Assembly: GCA_035967975.1 (NCBI GenBank)
Contig: JAWQFQ010000029.1
Coordinates: 1 to 64,000, forward strand
Source: Scytonema sp035967975
GTDB lineage: Bacteria; Cyanobacteriota; Cyanobacteriia; Cyanobacteriales; Nostocaceae
Direction: 5' to 3'
DNA length: 64,000 nucleotides
The first letter of the stretch is position 1. Each line of letters starts with the position of its first letter. Below the pieces are notes generated by a model. It did no database searches. It worked only from the letters and a program-made list of their open reading frames with translations, and was not told where the DNA came from. This document shows, piece by piece, positions 8,445 through 16,564 of this stretch. The translations under genes were made by a program, and so were the position numbers.

Positions 8445-11225
8445 ATGGCTGGAGAGAAAGATAAATGGTGGGAAGATGAAACAGAGGTCGCTGAACTGAT
8501 TTGGTGTGCGGCTCACTTGCATCGCATTATTGCCCCTCTATCCCCCAAAGGCGTTGAAAAACCGGAAGATTGGCTTCCTCCTGATGGGGGGTTACCTGCT
8601 GAAACCTTGGAAGATCGCGCGACGACTACTCCCACCCGGACTGACGAGACAGAGCCACGCACACCTATTGCCGCTGATCTCAAAAACCCTGGGCGTCCCC
8701 CCGCTTCCTCTAAAAAAACAGAGCCACCCTCAAGCGATCGCGCTTCACCGATTCGTGTTCCTGACCCATTTCCTCTACCCAAACCAGCAGCAATCACTAA
8801 GACGCTTTTGCCTCTAGCCAAGCGAGTTCCAGGTATCTTGGTGAATGACTTAGATATTGATGCCACAATCGAGCAGACAGCCGAGGCAAATGGATTACTT
8901 ATGATAGCATTTCGCCCTCCCTTAGAACGATGGTTTGAGGTACATTTACTGATTGATCGCTCACCTTCAATGGCTTTTTGGGGAGATTTAGCCGAGGGGG
9001 TAGCAACACTCTTTCGCTGGCAAGGATTTTTTCGAGATGTGCGAGTTTGGCAGTTTGAGACGGGAAACATTGAGCCACGGTTGTTTTCAGGACCAGAGCG
9101 TATTCAACGGGAGATTCGCACTCTCATTGCACCGGGGCGGAATCGGCTGTTTATCGCCTTGACAGATACCTTGGGGAAAGCTTGGCATTCAGGAAAGACA
9201 TTTGAGGCACTGGCGATTCTGGGGGAGCAGCATCCCGTTGCTATTGCCCATGTTTTTCCCCAGAGTTTATGGCGGCGGACTGCTTTGCAACAGGGGATTT
9301 TACGCCCCCTCTTGGCTCCCCAGTCAGGGTGCGCGAACTCAATGTTGAAAGTGGGAGGTAGGCTCCATACGAAGGCTCCCCTCTATCGGTTCCCAATTTT
9401 TAATTTATCCCCTAACCATTTTACGACTTGGGCAAATTTTCTTGTAGGGAGTGGAGGTAATTCAATCCAAGGGATTTTAATCAGACAGGAAGCACCAGTA
9501 ATTCCCAAGGTTGACGAACCCGAATCAGTAGAGGAGAAACCCGAAGATTTACTGCGCGGATTTCTGAGCGATGCCAGTCCCGAAGCGCGGGAACTTGCCA
9601 AGGTTCTGGCTGCGGTTCCCCTGTTCCCTCCAGTAATGCGGTTGGCACAACAACGGTTTTTGCCTGATAGCCAACACTGGCATCTAGCAGAAGTCTTTTT
9701 TAGTGGTTTGCTTCAACGATCTCCCTTAGGACCAGAAAAGGCAACTGTTCCAGAAACTTGGTATGAGTTTAAACCAGAAATTCGCGAATTACTGCTGGCA
9801 AATAGTTCGGTTTTACGCACAGCTGAAATTTGGCGGGAAATTGGGGATTTTATCGAGCATCACCTTGGAAGCCTCCGAGATTTTCAGGCGCTCATACCCA
9901 ACCCAGAGGGTTCTATTCAAGATGCACCTGCGGACAGGGATTTCTATTTTGCCGAAGTTAAGGCGGCTGTTCTCATGACTTGGGGGGGGGAATATGCCAC
10001 TCAAGCGAAAACACTCCGTGAGCAAGTGGCAGCACGCAAACGAGACAAACAGGGAAGTAGTGAAACTGGCGAGAAGAGGAGAGATATCAACCTGCAACGT
10101 TTTGAATTTGAAGTCGCACTTATAGAGGTTAATGAATCTGCTCAAGTCACTACAGCTAATCCTCTCGAAATTGCAGATGAGATGATTTTTACAAAGACAG
10201 GACAACATCTCAATGATATTGAACAGTTAATTCTACAGGGAACATTAGCCAATCAAACTTATCAGCAAATTGCAGAAGAGTCAAAATACTCTGTGAGCCA
10301 TTTAAAAAGTGTTGCTCTCAAACTCTGGGAAGTTTTATCAGAAGCGGCTGGTGAAAAAGTTACCAAAAAAAATCTCCAAAATGTCCTCAAGCAATTGGCT
10401 GCTAGTCGTCATTTAACCATTCGTCGTCATCGTCAACAAGCTCAGTGCTTTATCGAAGACTTGGTAAATGGAGTGCAGCTAGAGATGGTAGCCATTCCTG
10501 AAGGAAGCTTTTTAATGGGTTCGCCAGAAGATGAGCCGAAACGGTCAAGTAGTGAAAGCCCTCAACATAGGGTAACAATTCAACCTTTCTTCCTAGGTAA
10601 GTATCCAATCACACAAGCGCAATGGCAAGCTGTGGCTTCTCTTCCACAAGTCAACCGAGAACTTGACCCCAATCCATCCCGTTTCAAAGGAGAAAATCGT
10701 CCTGTTGAAAACGTTTTTTGGTATGATACAATAGAATTCTGTGAGCGACTTTCCCAATACACAGGCAAACCTTACCGTTTACCGAGCGAAGCAGAATGGG
10801 AGTATGCCTGTCGTGCGGGAACTACCACCCCTTTTCATTTTGGGGAAACAATTACATCCGGTTTGGCAAATTACGACGCCAACTACACTTATGGTCAAGG
10901 TCCGAAAGGGATTTACCGTAAGGAAACTACGCCAGTAGGTAGCTTTGGTGTAGCGAATGCTTTTGGATTATACGATATGCACGGGAATGTACGGGAGTGG
11001 TGTGCTGACCATTGGCATAAGAATTATGAGGGAGCACCCGTTGATGGAACTGTTCGGTTAAACAAGAATGATAAGGATAATCAAGTAGTAAGGATGCTGC
11101 GCGGTGGTTCCTGGTACTTCAATCCTGAGAGCTGCCGTTCAGCGGTTCGTTGCGACCTCGATGCGGTCCTCAGGAACTACTACGTCGGTTTTCGGGTTGC
11201 GTGTGCTGCTGCGTGGACGGAGTAG
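8445..11225 (+). CDS. vWA (SAV_2336-type) protein with HTH and C-terminal FGE-sulfatase domain
   Basis: This 926-residue protein has four parts. A proline-rich, low-complexity N-terminal part (about 40-125) is followed by a vWA-like domain with the MIDAS signature DRSPS (Asp171, Ser173, Ser175). Next comes an HTH-like domain at about 570-655 (IAEESKYSVSHLKSVALKLW), of the type known from vWA-MoxR-associated and cyanobacterial STAND proteins. Last is a formylglycine-generating-enzyme/C-type-lectin-like domain at about 670-925 (VAIPEGSFLMGSP, RLPSEAEWEYACRAG, MHGNVREWC, LRGGSW). A purine-rich ribosome binding site (AGGTAGAAAGGGG) precedes ATG 8445. The last 40 codons after LRGGSW are unusual and resemble a DGR variable region. 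It probably acts as sensor/scaffold for the MoxR-caspase module. A decayed copy of its FGE domain lies immediately downstream. Confidence 0.86.
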   Translation: MAGEKDKWWEDETEVAELIWCAAHLHRIIAPLSPKGVEKPEDWLPPDGGLPAETLEDRATTTPTRTDETEPRTPIAADLKNPGRPPASSKKTEPPSSDRASPIRVPDPFPLPKPAAITKTLLPLAKRVPGILVNDLDIDATIEQTAEANGLLMIAFRPPLERWFEVHLLIDRSPSMAFWGDLAEGVATLFRWQGFFRDVRVWQFETGNIEPRLFSGPERIQREIRTLIAPGRNRLFIALTDTLGKAWHSGKTFEALAILGEQHPVAIAHVFPQSLWRRTALQQGILRPLLAPQSGCANSMLKVGGRLHTKAPLYRFPIFNLSPNHFTTWANFLVGSGGNSIQGILIRQEAPVIPKVDEPESVEEKPEDLLRGFLSDASPEARELAKVLAAVPLFPPVMRLAQQRFLPDSQHWHLAEVFFSGLLQRSPLGPEKATVPETWYEFKPEIRELLLANSSVLRTAEIWREIGDFIEHHLGSLRDFQALIPNPEGSIQDAPADRDFYFAEVKAAVLMTWGGEYATQAKTLREQVAARKRDKQGSSETGEKRRDINLQRFEFEVALIEVNESAQVTTANPLEIADEMIFTKTGQHLNDIEQLILQGTLANQTYQQIAEESKYSVSHLKSVALKLWEVLSEAAGEKVTKKNLQNVLKQLAASRHLTIRRHRQQAQCFIEDLVNGVQLEMVAIPEGSFLMGSPEDEPKRSSSESPQHRVTIQPFFLGKYPITQAQWQAVASLPQVNRELDPNPSRFKGENRPVENVFWYDTIEFCERLSQYTGKPYRLPSEAEWEYACRAGTTTPFHFGETITSGLANYDANYTYGQGPKGIYRKETTPVGSFGVANAFGLYDMHGNVREWCADHWHKNYEGAPVDGTVRLNKNDKDNQVVRMLRGGSWYFNPESCRSAVRCDLDAVLRNYYVGFRVACAAAWTE
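11115..11186 (+). other. Putative DGR-type variable region in the FGE tail
   Basis: After the invariant LRGGSW, the codons read TAC TTC AAT CCT GAG AGC, then TGC CGT TCA GCG GTT CGT, then TGC GAC CTC GAT GCG GTC, then CTC AGG AAC TAC TAC GTC. Nearly every codon at the residues that vary between family members ends in C or T, including codons rare elsewhere here such as CTC and GTC. This NNY pattern is expected if adenines of AAY codons in a template were randomised by a diversity-generating retroelement. No template repeat or reverse transcriptase is visible in this window, so any donor would be elsewhere in the genome. Confidence 0.55.
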
Positions 11226-11382
11226 CACTTTATACTCTTGACCTCTTGCCCTTTTTCCTTTATTCTTTTTTCCTTTTGTGAGCGAAGCGAACAAAAAATT
11301 TTTTTTCAATCGCTACTTACTATAGTAGACCAAATAACAAAAACAATCAACCAAGCAGGGAAAAATTCATTGCAAAAAAAGT

Positions 11383-11647
11383 CATTCAACGTTCTCGAAG
11401 CAAAGCGCAATATTTTGTGGAAGATTTGGGGAATTAAGTTGGACTGGAAATGGTGCTGATTCCTGGGGGTCGTTACTTGTCTGGTTATTATGGTCAAGGT
11501 CTGAAAGGGATTTATCGTGAGTAAACCACGCCAGTAGGTAGCTTTTGTGTAGCAACCGCTTTGGGATTATTACGATATGCACGGAATATATGGGAGTGGT
11601 ATGCTGACCATTGGCATGAGAGTTATAAAGGGGCACCTATTGATGGA
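11383..11647 (+). pseudogene. Decayed second FGE-sulfatase gene fragment
   Basis: A frame beginning IQRSRSKAQYFVEDLGN and continuing after a stop as GLEMVLIPGG matches residues about 650-675 of the upstream vWA-FGE protein. It then jumps to GYYGQGLKGIYRE, a stop, TTPVGSF, a frameshift and EWYADHWHESYKGAPIDG. The fragment therefore has an internal deletion, two stops and at least one frameshift, and it ends before the LRGGSW variable tail. It probably arose by tandem duplication of the neighbouring gene. Confidence 0.75.
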
Positions 11648-12464
11648 TAATGGAAGTGCTGGCAAAACCTCTCAATTCTCCATCAAGGCCCGGATCTACA
11701 CCCAAATCCCGCAGTTTATCTAGTAATTGTTGCACCTGTTGCTGAGCCAGTTCCTTTTGTTGTCGTTCCGCTTCCACCTGTTGCTGAGCCAGTTCCTTTT
11801 GTTGTTGTTCCGCTTCCATCTGTTGCTGTGCGGCTTGAGATCTTTCTTCCGGTGTGGGTATCAGTTGCTTGTTTGGACTGAAAAACCGTAACCTTGACTC
11901 GTAGACGCCCAAAAACAACTCTAACTGTTGGCTCCACAACCATCCTTCAGCATTTAGTTCTATGGGTTGATACTCACCTCCTGTAATTCGGAACCCTTGA
12001 AACTCCAGCGTATCTGGGTGAAACCAAAAATACTCTGGTGTTCTAAAGGTATCTTGATAAAGTTCTTTCTTTACTCCTCTGTCAATTTTGGCTGTACTGT
12101 TAGAAAGTAGTTCAACAATTACATTGGGATATTTGCCTTGTTCTGCCCAAAGTACCCAGCTTTTACGTGGATGATTTTCGCATCCTAGGACAACAAAGAA
12201 ATCTGGTCCTCTGAACTCCCGTGTGGTTATATGTTCAGGACTATAAAAAATTGTCAGATTACCAGTGGCATAGAAGTCGGTGCGGTTTCTCCATAGCCAC
12301 TTGAGGCATGCCAACAGCAGCTCTATTTGTTCTCGGTGAAGGTCGCTTTCCAAGGGAGGTTCATCACTCCATAAATCACATGGTGGAATGATAATATCTT
12401 CTCCGTTCACTTGTACAGTAGTTTCACCAGATAGTCCTGAATCTTTTATTACCGCCATAGTCAC
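11637..12464 (-). CDS. Uma2-family (DUF820) putative restriction endonuclease with coiled-coil tail
   Basis: A 275-residue protein with the PD-(D/E)xK-like core of Uma2 proteins: RGPDFFVVLG, then VIVELLSNSTAKIDRGVKKELY and TPEYFWFHPDT. The C-terminal part (about 205-250) is a Gln/Glu-rich repeat of QQQMEAEQQQKELAQ type that should form a coiled coil. The extreme C-terminus (STSIIHQ) runs into the decayed FGE fragment, so the stop may have been acquired by rearrangement. Uma2 genes are abundant in filamentous cyanobacteria and often associated with mobile DNA; their biological role is unclear. Confidence 0.85.
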   Translation of the reverse strand: MTMAVIKDSGLSGETTVQVNGEDIIIPPCDLWSDEPPLESDLHREQIELLLACLKWLWRNRTDFYATGNLTIFYSPEHITTREFRGPDFFVVLGCENHPRKSWVLWAEQGKYPNVIVELLSNSTAKIDRGVKKELYQDTFRTPEYFWFHPDTLEFQGFRITGGEYQPIELNAEGWLWSQQLELFLGVYESRLRFFSPNKQLIPTPEERSQAAQQQMEAEQQQKELAQQQVEAERQQKELAQQQVQQLLDKLRDLGVDPGLDGELRGFASTSIIHQ

Positions 12465-12485
12465 TCGGAATCTTGATTACTACCT

Positions 12486-12797
12486 TTAGTTTACATGACT
12501 ACCATCATCAATCCAGAATTCCAGCACTGCTTCCCCATCTTCTGGGATATTAACCAGCTTAGCCCACAAAGGTTGAATTTCTAATGGATAGGTGACTGGA
12601 TCGAATATGGGTTTGAGTCCATAATGATTAAGTACTTCTAAATCGCTTTCAAATATTCTCAGCAAACGTTGACGATTTTCCGGTTGTAAAGATACTTGAC
12701 TAAGTTTTCGCTCGCCGTAAGCAACTCTCATGAGAGTGGGGATTGTAACGCGCTGTTCTCTACCCATTTTGGTTTTAAATAACAACCACAGCATCAT
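12486..12797 (-). CDS. Hypothetical protein, possibly a fragment of a larger gene
   Basis: A 103-codon frame with the segment TIPTLMRVAYGERKLS, then LLRIFESDLEVLNHYGLKPI and EIQPLWAKLVNIPEDGEAVL. It reads like a piece of a structured protein rather than chance sequence (low stop density, balanced composition), but I do not recognise the family. It ends 21 bases before the Uma2 start on the same strand. Its 5' edge abuts a GGCCGTTCGCCC-type repeat, suggesting truncation there. Confidence 0.4.
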   Translation of the reverse strand: MMLWLLFKTKMGREQRVTIPTLMRVAYGERKLSQVSLQPENRQRLLRIFESDLEVLNHYGLKPIFDPVTYPLEIQPLWAKLVNIPEDGEAVLEFWIDDGSHVN

Positions 12798-12880
12798 CCG
12801 AGCTGGCCGTTCGCCCTTACATCTTTTCCACCAGATGTCTATTTATAATTTTCAGCTTCTATTGATTCCTTGCGTTGGTA

Positions 12881-13006
12881 AGGGACTTCCAAGAAATAAA
12901 TTCTTCCGGAGTGTGGTGCGGGCGTCTCGCCCGCCTCGCCTCGTTCATGGGCGAGGACGCCCGTACCACAATAAATTTTTGAAGAATTTTTTATTTGGAA
13001 CTCCCT
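12881..13006. mobile_element. MITE-like element A, copy 1
   Basis: Imperfect terminal inverted repeats AGGGACTTCCAAGAAATAAA and, at the other end, TTATTTGGAACTCCCT flank a core with GTGGTGCGGGCGTCTCGCCC and GACGCCCGTACCACA. A shorter relative with the same ends and core lies at 23135-23240. There is no coding capacity, so mobilisation would need a transposase in trans. Confidence 0.65.
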
Positions 13007-13234
13007 AAAGATACTGAAGTTATTAGGTGCTGCACAATCTTTCAGAAGTTTGTGGAGTCCAGTTAAAATAAGCAGCTATTTTTTCAACGTACCAGCTATA
13101 TTTCAACAGTTGAGTACACGCTTAATAGTTAGCCCTAACTAAAAAAAGAGGTAGCTAATATGACACTGTTTATGTACAAGTTGCTAACAAGAAGGTTTAT
13201 GCAATAAACAATCACTCAGCTAATTAGTGGCAAG
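13007..13234. other. Upstream region of the cytochrome oxidase genes
   Basis: An AT-rich spacer with no recognisable gene. It probably contains the promoter for coxB. No convincing promoter hexamers or operators could be picked out by eye. Confidence 0.35.
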
Positions 13235-13813
13235 ATGAAACCTAAACTCTTAAATTTAATACCAGGAATCATTGTTATCGGTCTGGGGATATACAGTGTA
13301 GATGTTTACACTGAAATGGGGGGGCTTGATGTGACTGCTCATCACGCGATCGCCCACGAATCGTCAGCACAACCCAACTCTAGTCCAATTGGTATTGGTT
13401 CTATACCTGCAAACGAAGGCAAGCCACCATCTCTAGTCGTGGAGGTGAGCGGAATGCAGTACGCTTGGCTGTTTAACTATCCCGATAGCAATATTATGGC
13501 TGGCGAACTGCACATTCCAGTCGGACAAGACATACTGCTTAATATCTCTGCAAATGATGTGATTCACTCGTTTTGGGTGCCACAGTTCCGGTTGAAGCAA
13601 GATGCTATTCCTGGTCAAACCACACAGTTACGGTTCATCGCCACAAAAACCGGAGAATATCCGATAGTTTGTACCGAACTTTGTGGTGGCTATCACGGTA
13701 GTATGCGTTCAACAGTAGTTGTCCAGACACCAGAAGAGTTTGATAGCTGGCTGGAAGAAAACCGCGTTGCTCAGCAGCCAGAAATGAATCGAACCGTTGC
13801 AATAAATCCATAG
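13235..13813 (+). CDS. coxB: Cytochrome c oxidase subunit II (short form)
   Basis: A 192-residue protein with one N-terminal hydrophobic segment (about 8-25) and a cupredoxin domain. The CuA ligands are present: His111 in VIHSFWVP and Cys146, Cys150, His154 and Met157 in CTELCGGYHGSM. The aromatic QYAWLF electron-entry motif is also present. It therefore belongs to a true cytochrome c oxidase rather than the CuA-less cyanobacterial alternative oxidase. It is shorter than the usual ~300-residue, two-helix form. The stop lies 12 bases before the oxidase fusion gene, so the two form an operon. Confidence 0.9.
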   Translation: MKPKLLNLIPGIIVIGLGIYSVDVYTEMGGLDVTAHHAIAHESSAQPNSSPIGIGSIPANEGKPPSLVVEVSGMQYAWLFNYPDSNIMAGELHIPVGQDILLNISANDVIHSFWVPQFRLKQDAIPGQTTQLRFIATKTGEYPIVCTELCGGYHGSMRSTVVVQTPEEFDSWLEENRVAQQPEMNRTVAINP

Positions 13814-13825
13814 CCCCTTTTTCCT

Positions 13826-15379
13826 ATGACACAGTTAGAAACTTCCCAAGTCACAGAGGTCGTTACTCATCATGAACTACCCAAGGCGTGGAAATGGTAC
13901 GACTACTTCACCTTTAACATCGATCACAAAGTCATTGGTATCCAATACTTGGTGCTAGCCTTTGTGTTTTATTTGATTGGGGGATTGATGGCGATCGCCA
14001 TGCGAGTCGAATTGTATACACCAGATTCAGATGTCCTTGACCCCAATCTCTACAACGCCTTCATGACCAATCATGGCACAATCATGATTTTTCTTTGGAT
14101 TGTTCCATCTGCTATTGGCGGATTTGGTAACTTCTTAGTGCCATTGCTGATTGGAGCGCGAGATATGGCGTTTCCCAAACTCAATGCGATCGCTTTTTGG
14201 CTCAATCCTCCGGCTGGAGCGTTATTGCTAGCAAGTTTCTTGTTTGGCGGTTCGCAGAGTGGCTGGACTGCTTACCCGCCCTTAAGTTTAATTACGGCAA
14301 ATACTGCCCAGTCAATGTGGATTCTCAGCATTGTTTTGGTAGGAACTTCCTCAATTTTGGGGTCGTTAAACTTTGTTGTTACCATCTTGAAGCTGAAAGT
14401 CCCCAGTATGAAGTGGACTCAAATACCACTATTCTGTTGGGCAATCTTGGCAACTTCAGTTCTAGCCCTGCTTTCCACACCAGTGCTAGCAGCAGGATTG
14501 GTGCTGTTGTTATTTGATATCAACTTTGGCACTTCTTTCTTTAAACCCGATGCAGGTGGAAATGTAATTATCTACCAGCACTTGTTCTGGTTTTACTCTC
14601 ACCCTGCAGTGTATTTAATGATACTACCAATATTCGGCATTATGTCGGAAGTGATTCCAGTTCACGCCCGCAAGCCGATTTTTGGCTATAAAGCGATCGC
14701 CTATTCCAGTTTGGCAATCTGCTTTATAGGTTTATTTGTCTGGGTACACCACATGTTTACCAGTGGTACACCTGCTTGGATGCGGATGTTCTTCACTATC
14801 TCCACTCTCATTGTTGCCTCCCATGAAGAACATCCAGACTTGCGAGTGTTTGGGCTGCTAACTTTTCTGGTTTCCGAGTCCTTGATGTTTGGTGGTTTTT
14901 TTGCCACTTACCTATTTTTGCGTGGTGCTACCGCAGTTTGGCCTCCCGAAGGGACAGAAGTAGAATTACTTGTACCTACCATTAATACTGTCATCCTAGT
15001 TTCTAGCAGTTTTGTCATCCACTTAGGTGATACAGCGATTAAGAAGAACAATGTCGCCGGAATGCGATTGTGGTATGGTATCACTGCTTTGATGGGAGCT
15101 ATTTTCCTTGCAGGTCAGGTCTATGAGTATCTGACGCTAGGATATGGGTTAACGACTAACGTCTTTGCCAACTGCTTTTACTTGATGACAGGATTTCATG
15201 GTTTACACGTATTTGTAGGGTTACTGTTGATACTGGGCGTGTTGTGGCGATCGCGCCGTTTCGGTCATTACTCTGCTACTAAACACACTGGCATTGAAAT
15301 GGCAGAAATCTACTGGCACTTTGTAGACATCATTTGGATTGTCCTATTTACCCTGCTGTATATTCTAACTCTGTTTTAG
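13826..15379 (+). CDS. In-frame fusion of truncated cytochrome c oxidase subunit I with subunit III
   Basis: Residues 1-331 are subunit I: haem a ligand His83 in TNHGTIMIF, the A2-type YSHPAVY motif (CuB ligand His259, Tyr263) and the CuB pair His308-His309 in WVHHMF. After FFTISTLIVA the sequence changes abruptly to SHEEHPDLRVFGLLTFL, which is subunit III, and runs to its normal end (EMAEIYWHFVDIIWIVLF). About 200 residues of subunit I are missing, including the helix with the His-x-His that ligates haem a3 and haem a, together with the subunit III start. As written, the protein should not form a working oxidase centre. It is either a natural in-frame deletion or an assembly error. Confidence 0.85.
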   Translation: MTQLETSQVTEVVTHHELPKAWKWYDYFTFNIDHKVIGIQYLVLAFVFYLIGGLMAIAMRVELYTPDSDVLDPNLYNAFMTNHGTIMIFLWIVPSAIGGFGNFLVPLLIGARDMAFPKLNAIAFWLNPPAGALLLASFLFGGSQSGWTAYPPLSLITANTAQSMWILSIVLVGTSSILGSLNFVVTILKLKVPSMKWTQIPLFCWAILATSVLALLSTPVLAAGLVLLLFDINFGTSFFKPDAGGNVIIYQHLFWFYSHPAVYLMILPIFGIMSEVIPVHARKPIFGYKAIAYSSLAICFIGLFVWVHHMFTSGTPAWMRMFFTISTLIVASHEEHPDLRVFGLLTFLVSESLMFGGFFATYLFLRGATAVWPPEGTEVELLVPTINTVILVSSSFVIHLGDTAIKKNNVAGMRLWYGITALMGAIFLAGQVYEYLTLGYGLTTNVFANCFYLMTGFHGLHVFVGLLLILGVLWRSRRFGHYSATKHTGIEMAEIYWHFVDIIWIVLFTLLYILTLF

Positions 15380-15788
15380 ACGATGTTTTAGCTTAATCCA
15401 AAAGAAGCCTCTCACTCACCCGAACACGAGTGCGTCCCGTTCGCGCTAGCGTCCCGGAGGGAAGGGAAGGGGAGCGAGGTCGATGTTAGCGAAGCGGTAG
15501 CGACGTTCGTAGTAGTCCACCACACCAACTTTGCTAGGTCAACAACGTTTAGGCTCATCTTCTTTGCCTCTTCCTTAGCGCCCTTTGCGTCTTTGCGGTT
15601 TTTTAATCACCCAGCAAAGTTGGCTTGACAGACTAGTAGCGTCGGAATTGCCAATTTCCGTGTTAAAATAAGAACAACGTCCAGCCAGTCTGGAGTCAGA
15701 CAATATACTGAATTTGCGATCGCTTAGTTTTTTTTAATTGCCATTGTCAATTACGTTATAATATATAGCTGCTCTCACAAGAGATAAT
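15380..15788. repeat. Spacer with interspersed repeats
   Basis: The first part carries repeat sequence reading GCGTCCCGGAGGGAAGGGAA and GTTAGCGAAGCGGTAGCGAC. The middle has an imperfect inverted pair of CCAACTTTGCTAGGTCA and CCCAGCAAAGTTGGCTTGAC (about 15524-15631) enclosing a CGCCCTTTGCGTCTTTGCGG repeat. The last roughly 60 bases before 15789 are AT-rich, contain TATAATATA and may be the promoter of the Uma2 gene. Confidence 0.55.
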
Positions 15789-16376
15789 ATGAACACTCAT
15801 ACCGTCAGTTTACCTGCTCCCCTCGAATTAAATATTGACTTAACTGACGAGCAATTTTTTCAGCTTTGTCAAAATAACCGTGACTTAAGATTCGAGCGTA
15901 CAGCTATAGGGGAATTAATTATTATGCCACCTACGGGAAGTGAAACTAGCGATCGCAATGCCGATCTAACTTATCAGTTAAGAGCTTGGAGTCGTCAAAA
16001 CAAACTAGGAAAATCCTTTGACTCTTCTGGTGGTTTCAAACTTCCCAACGGTGCGGAGCGCTCTCCAGATGCGTCTTGGGTGAAAATGGAACGGTGGAAT
16101 GCTTTGACTCAAGACGAAAAAGAAAGATTTGCTCCTTTGTGTCCCGATTTTGTGGTTGAATTAATGTCTCCAAGTGATTCCTTGGAAAAAACACGCACCA
16201 AAATGAGGGAATATATGGATAATGGCGCAAGACTGGGATGGTTAATTAATCGCCAACAGCGGCAGGTAGAAATCTATCGTTCCAATCAAGAAGTTGAAAT
16301 TTTACAAAGTCCACAAACTTTATCGGGAGAGGATGTTTTACCAGGGTTTGTTTTGGATTTGGCCCAAATCTGGTGA
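15789..16376 (+). CDS. Uma2-family (DUF820) putative endonuclease
   Basis: A 195-residue protein of normal Uma2 length. Visible features are LRFERTAIGELIIMPPTG near the N-terminus, RSPDASWV, the strand-plus-motif FVVELMSPSDSL, and YMDNGARLGWLINRQQRQVEIY near the C-terminus, matching the PD-(D/E)xK-like fold. It is intact and monocistronic, with a separate upstream region, and only distantly similar to the Uma2 protein at 11637-12464. Confidence 0.9.
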   Translation: MNTHTVSLPAPLELNIDLTDEQFFQLCQNNRDLRFERTAIGELIIMPPTGSETSDRNADLTYQLRAWSRQNKLGKSFDSSGGFKLPNGAERSPDASWVKMERWNALTQDEKERFAPLCPDFVVELMSPSDSLEKTRTKMREYMDNGARLGWLINRQQRQVEIYRSNQEVEILQSPQTLSGEDVLPGFVLDLAQIW

Positions 16377-16444
16377 ATATGCAATAGGTGCAGGAATGTC
16401 CTGTGTTTCAATGCTAAAATTAGCAGAAATTTCTAACTTTAGGG

Positions 16445-16564
16445 ATGCACGTAATTAGCAAGGTGAAATTGCGGGAATTCTGGGTTCAACACATTTTGAT
16501 GGTTCTTAATTTTGAATGCGTGACTTTTGAATTCGGAGCGAAGCGACGTGACCCCTACTTCTAG
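16445..16564 (+). pseudogene. Remnant of a HigB-type toxin gene
   Basis: The frame starts MHVISKVKLREFWVQH, the typical N-terminus of HigB mRNA interferases. It then changes to unrelated sequence derived from a repeat (TTTTGAATGCGTGACTTTTG) and stops after 39 codons. It sits directly upstream of a HigA-type antitoxin, the usual toxin-first order, so the toxin seems to have been deleted by recombination at the repeat. Confidence 0.65.
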
